Shown piece by piece: positions 55,818 to 64,000 of a DNA stretch of 64,000 bases. Position 1 is the stretch's first letter. Each line of letters begins with the position of its first letter. This DNA comes from Hawksworthiomyces lignivorus. Taxonomy: Eukaryota > Ascomycota > Sordariomycetes > Ophiostomatales > Ophiostomataceae. The translations under genes and the position numbers were made by a program. The notes under the pieces are model-generated. The model did not search any database. It was not told where the DNA came from and saw nothing but the letters and a program-made list of their open reading frames with translations. The stretch spans positions 682,001-746,000 of the forward strand of contig NTMA01000001.1 in the NCBI GenBank assembly GCA_002917075.1, in the 5' to 3' direction.

Positions 55818-56747
55818 ATGAAGGGAACTGAAGATTTGACGTCACTTGATTCAAAGGACACTTCTCTGTGGTATGAGAAAGAGCTGCCCGCCGATAAGGC
55901 TAAGCTTGCAAAAGCGTACAAGTTGCTAGAATCGTACAGCAAAATTCCAGAAGACAAAGTTGGCGCCCATATCGTCGCAATTGTAAGTTTATCAAATCCT
56001 CTGTCGTAGTTTTCGACACCATTTATACGTCAGATTCTACAGAACTTTTGAATCACCATAGTTAACTTCGTAACTCAGCGCGAGAAAGCATTTGCTATAT
56101 TCCCGTATCCATGCTTAGGCCTGTGGCGTTTCATAGACCTCTCCCTTACTTCTGCGCCTGAGTATCCCGATGTCGTGTCACGCCTGAAGAGCGGCGAGGC
56201 ACTGCTCGATGTAGGCTGCTGCTTTGGTCAGATCCTGCGACAGTTATCCTTCGATGGTGCGCCGGCCGCAAATCTCGCAGGTATCGACCTGCGCCCTGAG
56301 TTTGTGGAGCTCGGCTATGAGCTGTTCAACGACAAAAACTCGTTTGCTGGGCGGTTTGTGACAGGCGATATCTTAGACTCGACAAACCCGGTTCTTGCGG
56401 CACTAGATGGCCAGTTCGACATTGTGCACGTTGCGAGTTTCTTCCATTTATTCAACTGGGATGACCAGGTGAAAATTGGAGAACGCATTCTAAGATTTTT
56501 CAAACCCACAGCAAAGCCGATGCTACTAGGGCGGCAGCGGGGTACCTCCCAGCCTTCTACTTTGGATGCACATCGACAGAATGGCGAGAAGACGTTCGTA
56601 CATAACGTTGCGACGCTACAGGCGCTGTGGGATGAGATTGGAGACAGGACTAAGACGAAGTGGAAAGTTACTGGGGAGTTGACTGAGAGGACCTCATTTG
56701 AATACTCGCCCGAATTTCTTCGATTTGTCGTCTGTAAAATAGAATGA
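55818..56747 (+). CDS. SAM-dependent methyltransferase, AusD/Trt5-like
   Basis: Exons 55818-55982 and 56079-56747 give 277 residues. The N-terminal pattern LLESYSKIPEDKVGAHIVAI plus AIFPYPCLGLWRFIDL is typical of the fungal methyltransferase family found in meroterpenoid and other secondary-metabolite clusters (AusD, Trt5). SAM motif I is LLDVGCCFGQ, followed by GIDLRPEFVELG; motif IV-like DIVHVASFFHLFNW. No PKS or terpene gene is within the window, so either it acts alone or its partners are absent. The acceptor is unknown. Confidence 0.83.
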
Positions 56748-57161
56748 AAAGATTTAATATGAATTTGCTAATATGAGCCGCCATAATCGCGGACACATTG
56801 CTCTGATGCTGCGATCAGTTCTTCCTCGCTTATCTCAGACTTCTTTCGCTTTTCTTTTGATTTGGACGACCATGATGGCTACGCTCTATATCTTCATTTC
56901 AATGAATATGTCTTCCCATTCTGCCTCTTCGTCTCGATTTCTATCTCTGGGAGGATAGCTTGAGATCGCCCGAGCTACTGATGTCATCACTCTGCCGCCA
57001 AATTGGCGAGCTCGACTCTCGCATGATGTTTAATCTTGTAGTGCGGAGAACACCAAGATTAAATGGAAAAGCAGTGTTAGGAGCCAGCGGCGACCGAGTC
57101 AAAAGTAATATTGCAAGCGGTTCACCGCGTCTTCCATGCCTGAGAACATTTCAAAGAATCT

Positions 57162-58067
57162 CTACCGTAACTGCGTAAGGATATCTTTCACGTCCTCTCC
57201 TTGAACATTCCAAGTAACCCCTGATGGGTAATAATCTTTAACGTACTCAATCAAGTTGCGACACAGCTGGTAAAAAGATCGAACCCAGTCCACTTCCAAG
57301 GCATCTTTTCTGTAAATCGTGTTAGTTTGCCTTATCCGGATGTCATGGTGAAATATATATACCTCTCTTTGTGTTCCTTGAGGATTTTGTTGCCGAAGAA
57401 TTGTGCAGAGCCTAATGCTTCGTCGATGATCCTATATGGCCGGATGGAAACAGTGGTCCACAGAAGAATCCTTATGCCATCTGCAATAGAGGTGAGGTAA
57501 GGAAAGGATGGATCGAATCGGTTTAAGTCTTGAAGTTCAACGACCTTGGTTATAGCGTCTGTCGTTGGCTGGAGCAGTCTCTGCAGTAGAGCCGCCTCTG
57601 GCGTTTTGGCTTTCGTAGCAATGAGGAGGAACTCCCTTTCCTCTCTGAATCCCTTAAGTACTTCTGCCGCCTGGTATCTATCGTCAGCCAAAGACCATAT
57701 GCGTTGGATTGGGTTTACAGACCTGCTGCGCTACCACACCGCTCACGCGACCTCAGGTCGACGTAAGACTGGACAGAGGTGTTGATAAGAGCATCGAAAG
57801 CTACAATAGACGATGGCAGCTCGTCGAAAGGCTCCACCGAGACGGCATTGGGGTTGGTTAGTATCAAATTGGCGTGCTCGTGTTGCGAATAAGACTTTGA
57901 ATTCTCGAATGTGAAGGCGATGTCTTCGAGCCGCGGTACCACTGCATCAAGCCAAATTTCTTTTCTTAGTAATTCAGTACGAGGAACAGGTGGATTTGTT
58001 ATACTCTATACTTAACGCACCGTTTCATGAACGTCGTAATGTTGTGTAATCCTGCTAGCCCGGCCAT
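57162..58067 (-). CDS. protein made only of the N-terminal domain of cyclase-associated protein (CAP/Srv2)
   Basis: Exons 58067-58021, 57964-57740, 57677-57363 and 57309-57162 join in frame to 244 residues, ending in TAG at 57164-57162. It matches the CAP N-terminal helical domain: MKRKEIWLDAVVPRLEDIAF, ELPSSIVAFDALINTSVQSY, REEREFLLIATKAKTPEAA, DPSFPYLTSIADGIRILLW and DALEVDWVRSFYQL with a final SGVTWNVQG. Full CAP (about 500 residues) goes on with a Pro-rich linker, WH2 and beta-helical actin-binding CARP domain; none is encoded before the stop. The GTGTGG donor of intron 2 is weak. All introns keep frame, so the gene looks functional. Confidence 0.78.
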
Positions 58068-58737
58068 AATGAGATGCACAAAGCCGCTGCAATACCTAAA
58101 ATGGAATCGTAGCAAACGTGCCCTCTTGATAATTGTCGTCTGCAGTTCGCTGCAAGCTATTGATTGCGCTCATGCAGTTAGCAGTGACATGTCTTAGGCC
58201 AAAATAATAAGTTGTAACTAAGTCCAGCATACTCTGAACTTGCAATATGATCGTCTTCTGCAAAGAGGACGATTTCAACTTTATGGCCGCGAGTGCGCGG
58301 ACCCGCGGACCCGGAGACCCGGTTAGTAATGAGAATACGCGGTCTGTTATACAGGGATACTTGTAAATTAGGTAGGCCTAATAAGAAAAGTGGGTGCATT
58401 TTGACAGAGTTGTCTTATAAATACAAAAATTATATCTTCAAATACGACACATTACAATTTTCATCCTCCAGTACACGATGTACGTTCTAGGGAAAGTAGG
58501 AAGTGACGAATGAAGAACGCGCTAGTTATGAGAGGGAAGGATATCTAGACTTGGGTACCTCTATTTAGAAGGGTGGGTTTGAACCCAATCTGAGAGGAAA
58601 GGTTGTGGTTGGTTAAGTATTAAGGTGAGCGTCGGCGTAGATGGTAATCTCGAGACAAAGAAGCAAGGAGAAAAATGGCTATTTAAAAGAATCTGCGCCG
58701 TGTTGCGTTCCATTAACAAAAGATGAACGTCAAAACA

Positions 58738-58809
58738 GGTCCAGTGGCCAAATGGCAAGGCGCTTGGCTACGAACCAAGAGATTGCAGGTTCGATCCCTG
58801 CCTGGATCG
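58738..58809 (+). tRNA. tRNA-Arg (anticodon ACG)
   Basis: A complete 72-nt cloverleaf without intron. The acceptor GGTCCAG pairs with CTGGATC. The anticodon stem-loop is CTTGG-CTACGAA-CCAAG with anticodon ACG, and the T arm is GCAGG-TTCGATC-CCTGC. A T-rich run at about 58828-58842 can serve as the pol III terminator. Confidence 0.95.
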
Positions 58810-58992
58810 ACGCGACCAAAAGAATCAAATCGTCTTTATTTTTTGCCGCTACTATCTTTTTTTATATTTTTCTTTGTTTTCGTCAGCAGAACTGTCTAGA
58901 CTAGCCTTCTCTACATGCAGTCTTTATTTGCATAATGTTCTCCTACCGTGATGAGTGCGGCAGTTTTTCTTAGAGGGTTCCATCTAGTATAT

Positions 58993-59035
58993 ACGTAAAT
59001 TGTCAAGATTGGCTAACATATGCAATGGAACTCTG
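58993..59035 (+). repeat. dispersed repeat related to the LINE 3' end (copy 3)
   Basis: ACGTAAATTGTCAAGATTGG, then CTAACATATGCAATGGAACTCT, parallels copies at 7374 and 49316. It lies 180 bp downstream of the tRNA gene. It is more diverged than copy 2. Confidence 0.45.
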
Positions 59036-59311
59036 AGCCCGCTGTTGCTTAGAAATTGTCTATTATGATTCTGATTGGGTAGACCGACTTGATATCCATA
59101 CTGCTCACAGCCTGACTTTTTTTTTTTCTATTGCAACGCGATGTTAAACAGCCCACCTCACAATAACTACCCCGCAGCGAATCTGCAGTGCTGACCTCGT
59201 ACAACCAAGTAATTTTCTCTAGATAATTCCGGCAAAGCGGGTTCAGTCAGCCGTCTAAACAAAACTGAACGCCACTTTGCTTGGACATCAGATCCCCTAC
59301 ACATATTAGAA

Positions 59312-61736
59312 ATGGGTGCACAGCGCTTATGCACAAAGTGTCTGGCCGTACCGTTAGAGATATTTGAACAGCCGTCTGCGCCTTGGAGCAAATCGCCTGC
59401 AAAAAACTACAACGAATTTGTTAAAACATTCGATGATGCACAAGGAGATCCTTTAGAATGGGGAGAACCTGCTCAAAACTCGAATCCTAAAGTGCCTGCA
59501 GACCACTGCTATCAGCACTACAGCGACCCAAATGGCTTGTTGGCCCTGAGTAGGACGGCTAGAAAAGGTTGTCCCCTATGCAACATCTTGATTGCGTCGC
59601 TTGAAGTTTTAAAGCAGTCGTTGCCGGAGGCCACGATCAGGGGGCTGCCGGGGCGTCCATTTCGGCTGCCCTCGGAAACCGGAATAACTCTACATTCGTT
59701 TGATAAAGAACATTTCATTGTTCAAGATAATAGTCGTTGGTCCCTTGTCCGCTTTGCAAGAGGTAATCATGTGAATGAGAAAGGTCAGTAGCTTCAGCAT
59801 ACAATTGTTGTGAGAGAGAGGCTTACAGCATGATGCTTAGGTCTTTTGCTACATGAAAATGCCAACGACGACGGGGTCTTCAAACTGCTCAATGGTTGGA
59901 TACACGAGTGTGCTGAGTCGCATAGCTCATGCACTCTCTTCCGGCTGAACAGCCATCCTGGCTACAGGCCAGCTCGATTAATTCGCATCAGACGACGCTG
60001 GGCACAGCTACAGCTGACACTCTGTAGCAGCAGTGATATCAGCAATACAGAGGACGTAGAATACGTTGCGCTTAGCCACTGCTGGGGGAATAATCCAGAG
60101 CTGGTTCCCCGAACAACGACAGCGAATGTTGACTCAAGGAGAAACAACATACCATGGCAAGACTTGACTAAAACATTTCAAGATGCTGTCAACATCACCT
60201 CTAAGCTGGGAAAATCGTACATCTGGATCGACTCTCTGTGCATTGTACAAGATAGCTCTAGGGACCTCGAGCTGCACTGCGAGTCCATGAGCCAGATTTA
60301 TTCCAACAGTTTCTGCACCATTTCGGCAACCGGTGCGGCGGACGGCACAGAGGGCTGTTTTATGCCACGCAATAACGCCGTGATGAAACCTTGTGTTCTT
60401 GCTCCACTACCTCCACCAAGAATAGCTGAAAAAAGCTCCATGCTTCAGCCTGCGATAGTACATTCTCCTTCACGAACTTCTTTTGAATCGGCTAGCTCTA
60501 GTGGTGATAGATCGGAGGAATCGATAAAGGCTACGAAAAGACGCTGGAGAAAGCTGAAGGGCAAATTACGCAAGAGGGATTCACCACAAGCTTTCACTGT
60601 TTTGCCGACATTCCAAGATTGGACACACAGCATGAAGGGGCATTTGCTCAACCGCGGATGGACACTCCAGGAGCGAGAGCTGTCAGTCCGCGTCGTTCAC
60701 TTCACTTCTGCTAGAGTTGTGTGGGAATGCCGGGAGCGCTATGCGACTGAAGACGACCCAGTCCCCAAAGCAAAGAGCATGCAGTTTGACGTCGGGTTAA
60801 AATTCCGTCTCCTTGATGGTGACGTTAAAGACCGAAAAGGTAGGCCCTATGACTACAAATTTTCAAAATGGAAAGATTTGGTGGAAGAATATACGATGCG
60901 AAAGCTGTCCATCAAAGGCGATAAGCTCCGGGCAATTGCTGGGTTGGCTGATGCAATCAGGTCGATTCAGCAAGATGACGTGTACTTGTCTGGTCTTTGG
61001 AAGAGAGATATTATCACGGAGCTTATTTGGCATGCGGTTCCCAATCTCGGCCATTCGCAGCCCCATCAAACATGGCCACCCGCTCCTCTTGTTCACGGGA
61101 TCCCAACCTGGTCCTGGGCTGCCTATGATGGAGCAGTAATATTTGACCGACCTCAAAGAACTGAGACGAGTACGTCCTCGGCACGTGTCCAAAAGGCTAC
61201 ATCCTCTGAAATTACACTCTCTGGGTTTGCTATCGACGTTCCGTTGTCTGAAGCGACATTTGAGTTATCGGAGTCTGGAGGGAATCAAAAGTACTACAGG
61301 TGGTCACCAGATGAGCGAAATTATGAGGTATATGCAACTTTTGACGTCGAACCCGAAATTTCGTGCAACTCCATGCTACTCTGCTTGGTGCTTGTTGAGT
61401 ACGGCTCGATTCAAGACTCATCACAGTCATCGTCGACTCGCCCTCCCACTTACTTAGAATCTTCCTTAGACAGCAGCATTCAGGTAAACCCACCTTGCAT
61501 AACTAATTATAATTCCGCAGCTTTTTGTTATAATTTGGATAACTACTGACATATACATTTAGACCAGGCCAAAGCAGATGTGGAGTGGTCATCGCTCTGC
61601 AACAGGCTTAGTTTTACTCGCGACGGATGAAAGCACAGATCTTGACAAGTCCAAGAGTTTGTTCAGACGCGTAGGAGTTTTTAATGCTGTAGGCGACATC
61701 CCAAGGACGAGGCTAACTGATGTAAATATCGTGTGA
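59312..61736 (+). CDS. HET-domain (heterokaryon incompatibility) protein
   Basis: Exons 59312-59783, 59841-61483 and 61563-61736 join to 762 residues; the third exon supplies the usual ending (GLVLLATDE, RRVGVFNAVG). The HET core is clear: VEYVALSHCWGNN, DAVNITSKLGKSYIWIDSLC, the region QIYSNSFCTISATGAADG, and RGWTLQERELSVRVVHF. The N-terminus has Cys pairs (CTKC; GCPLCNIL). HET proteins trigger cell death or growth arrest on fusion with non-self. A basic insert (KATKRRWRKLKGKLRKRD) may be a nuclear signal. No NACHT or repeat domain follows. Confidence 0.92.
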
Positions 61737-62321
61737 TTAGCAAGGATACCATGGAGCTATGTCGTAGTCGTACAGAAGCATATTAGCTAAGTTCGCTGGA
61801 GAAAGAACACCACAGGAGCACCTTTGCAAAGGAATTCACTAGGAATAGATCTGCATTATGCATCAATTGGACATTGGTAGCAAAAAGGCACGGTGTGTGC
61901 AAAGTGGCTGTAGCTGTGTGAATCAGATATCTAAGTGGAGAGCCGTTGCCGACTTTGTCTGTATCATATACGATAGATAGCAACAGGCAGCGATAATTCC
62001 AATTTCATCATTTACCATATTAAAGTCGCGCACTTCTGATTGCCAATCCGCGGTATTGGCCTACAGATATGATGTAACATGCTCTTAGGATATGCGGTGA
62101 CGCAATCATGATAGAATTGTCGCCAACCCTCCATTTCCTCTTGGGCACAAGCCGCAGTCTAGCTCCTATCCTCGCACTGATACGCATATAGTAACTGTCT
62201 CCTGCGATCTTTTTATTGGAAAAAATCCCTGTGAAAGAATATGAAAATTTATGTATGAGACTCTTTCGGCTGCAGCAATTCAGAGGATAACTGTCAAGAT
62301 AGCCAGTATAGATTCCTAAAC
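61737..62321. other. intergenic region
   Basis: No gene is supported. Promoter space for the following monooxygenase. Confidence 0.4.
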
Positions 62322-63653
62322 ATGCCTGTTGAATTCAACTCCGCCACCTACTCCACGCCTTCGTCGGAGCTCAATCCGATCCCGGGGGCGCAACTGGATC
62401 CCGAGTTTCTTGTTCACTATGCACGCACGTTGGATGACTACGGCTTCAAGTACACTTTGGTAGGCTACAACTCGTCTGGCGCCGACAACTTCACCATAGC
62501 CGCCACCATCCTCGCGGCGACAAGGCAGATCAGCGTCATCGTCGCGCTGCGGCCCAACACCGTCTTCCCGACAGTCGCTGCGAAGAAGCTGGCCACCCTC
62601 GACCGCCTCGGCGGCGGCGGGCGCGTAGTAGTGCACTTCATCGCCGGCGGCAGCGACGCAGAGCAGGCGCGCGAGGGCGATTTTCTGTCCAAGGCGGAGC
62701 GCTACGCCCGGGAGAAGGAGTACATCCGCATCGTCAAACGCGCCTGGGCCTCTGCGGAGCCGTTTGACTGGGACGGCAAGTACTATCAGTTCAAGGATTT
62801 CCGGGCCAGCGTGCGCCCCGTGGCCGGCCGCATTCCCGTCTCTGTCGGCGGATCATCCGACGACGCGTATCGAGTCGGCGGCGCGCTGGCTGATATCTTT
62901 GGCCTCTGGGGCGAGCCGCTCAAGGAGACCCGCGAGCAGATCGACCGCGTGTACGCAGAGGCCGCGAAGGCGGGCCGCAGCGACCGGCCGCGCATCTGGG
63001 TCACCTTCCGGCCCATCATCGCGGAGACCGAAGAGCTCGCGTGGGCCAAGGCGCATCGCATCCTCGCCCACCTTAACGCTAACTCGGACGCTTCGCTGGC
63101 TGCCGAGAAGCAGCTGCAGCAGCTCCGCGAGCAAAAGGACAGCAATGGCAGCCGCGGTGACGATAAGATCGACGTCGAGAAGGCAACTGCGGTAGCCAGC
63201 AGCAACGGTGGCCGTTGGTTTCCGGCCACCGCGACTGATGACAAAGACGCAAAGTTTTCAGCTCCCCAGAACGTCGGCTCGCAGCGCCTACTAGCCATCG
63301 CCCAGCGCGGCGAGGTGCAGGACCGTGCACTATGGTTTCCAACGGTGACGGCCACCAATGCGCGCGGCGCGTCGACTGCCCTCGTAGGCTCGTACCAGAC
63401 GGTGGTCGACTCGATCTTGGACTACGTTGACATTGGCGCCGAACTAATTTCCATACGCGGATACGACAATATCAACGATGCTGTCGATTACGGCCGGCAT
63501 ATTCTGCCGGGTGTCTACGCGGCTCTAGAAAAACGTGCAGCGGAGAAGGCCACTAGAGAGCAGGAGACAAAAAACATTTTGCCATCTACCGACAGCATAG
63601 AGGAAGCCATTGTGACCTCCACTGCTGCTCAGGCAGTGCAAGCATCTGCCTAG
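62322..63653 (+). CDS. FMN-dependent luciferase-like monooxygenase, SsuD-like
   Basis: Single-exon 443-residue TIM-barrel flavin enzyme resembling alkanesulfonate monooxygenase. Motifs are LDDYGFKYTLVGYNSSGADN, ISVIVALRPNTVFPTVAAKKLATLD, RVVVHFIAGGSDAEQAREGD, and RYAREKEYIRIVKRAW followed by FDWDGKYYQFKDF and RIPVSVGGSSDDAYRVGGALAD. SsuD enzymes release sulfite from sulfonates with FMNH2 and O2. A low-complexity insert at about residues 265-300 (QLREQKDSNGSRGDDKID) and the Ala/Glu-rich tail are unusual. No flavin reductase is in the window. G+C is higher than in neighbours. Confidence 0.88.
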   Translation: MPVEFNSATYSTPSSELNPIPGAQLDPEFLVHYARTLDDYGFKYTLVGYNSSGADNFTIAATILAATRQISVIVALRPNTVFPTVAAKKLATLDRLGGGGRVVVHFIAGGSDAEQAREGDFLSKAERYAREKEYIRIVKRAWASAEPFDWDGKYYQFKDFRASVRPVAGRIPVSVGGSSDDAYRVGGALADIFGLWGEPLKETREQIDRVYAEAAKAGRSDRPRIWVTFRPIIAETEELAWAKAHRILAHLNANSDASLAAEKQLQQLREQKDSNGSRGDDKIDVEKATAVASSNGGRWFPATATDDKDAKFSAPQNVGSQRLLAIAQRGEVQDRALWFPTVTATNARGASTALVGSYQTVVDSILDYVDIGAELISIRGYDNINDAVDYGRHILPGVYAALEKRAAEKATREQETKNILPSTDSIEEAIVTSTAAQAVQASA

Positions 63654-64000
63654 GCAAAGGGTGTACTAGCCGTAGAAAAACTCTAGATGTACGAGCAAAG
63701 GAACCGAAAATTTATCAGACAAGAATTCCAGGCCTCAATTTGTGAATTATAACCTGCGCAACACCATGTAGTAATGCTTTCTGCCGTATATTCCATGGCT
63801 GATGGTTGTCCTAATGATTGAAAACTTGTCGCATTGCTAACTACCTGCGACCTCATCGAATTTCTGAGTCTGGCCACAGGCGGCGTTATGCGGATATGTA
63901 CGAGAGAAAAATAAAAGAAGCTTGTCTTGTCCGATATCGGAATACATTGACGAGGTGACGACGTCGTATTTGTTCGCGTGTTGACGACATGGATTCTTCT
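63654..64000. other. right-edge intergenic region
   Basis: No gene visible. TTGTCCGATATCGGAA at 63928-63942 resembles the cluster element of 20-33 kb, but its target gene would lie outside the window. Confidence 0.35.

Noticed and set aside
1..64000. CRISPR arrays, operons or Shine-Dalgarno sites
   Set aside because: The window is clearly eukaryotic; no regularly spaced repeat array is present.

Overview
The window is nuclear DNA of a filamentous ascomycete (Pezizomycotina). Genes carry short introns (about 50-90 nt) with GTAAGT-like donors and CTAAC/CTGAC-like branch points. Typical fungal families are present (Zn2Cys6 and C2H2 regulators, a HET-domain gene, ankyrin proteins, a GPI-anchored secreted protein, an AusD/Trt5-like methyltransferase), along with debris of a Tad-type LINE. 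I see no basis for naming a species. Exon boundaries were rebuilt by hand from splice signals, frame and family knowledge.

Layout. 0-6.3 kb: a Na+/K+-ATPase-like P-type pump and a succinate-semialdehyde dehydrogenase gene broken by one in-frame stop. 6.3-9.3 kb: AT-rich DNA with a decayed reading frame and a GC-rich double hairpin. 9.3-12.9 kb: a large ankyrin protein. 13.4-14.3 kb: a truncated LINE with repeated 3' ends. 14.8-19.3 kb: a carboxymuconolactone-decarboxylase-like gene and a C2H2 regulator.

19.6-35 kb (possibly to 37.8 kb): a compact metabolic cluster. It holds a HAD hydrolase, an isocitrate-lyase-like protein without the catalytic motif, an amidase, a Zn2Cys6 regulator, a D-2-hydroxyacid dehydrogenase, a cupin, an amino-acid permease, a short-chain dehydrogenase and a class II aldolase with an altered phosphate-binding loop; a flavin monooxygenase follows. 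A TCGGACA/TGTCCGA element recurs in its intergenic regions, consistent with one regulon. I do not recognise this set as a described pathway, and it is the best candidate for a new system here.

40-51.7 kb: an extended URC (uracil catabolism) cluster. It contains a PRPP synthetase, a FUR1-like and a second uracil phosphoribosyltransferase, a methylmalonate/malonate-semialdehyde dehydrogenase, URC4 (DUF1688) and URC1 (GTP cyclohydrolase II-like). PRPP supply, uracil ribosylation, ring degradation and removal of the C3 product could all be encoded together, and two promoters are crowded with GATA sites expected for nitrogen control. The PRPP synthetase gene needs a 1-nt exon to stay in frame, and URC4 has a GC-AG intron.

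52.5-63.7 kb: an unrecognised 567-residue protein, a methyltransferase, a protein consisting only of the N-terminal domain of cyclase-associated protein, tRNA-Arg(ACG), a HET-domain gene and a luciferase-like monooxygenase.
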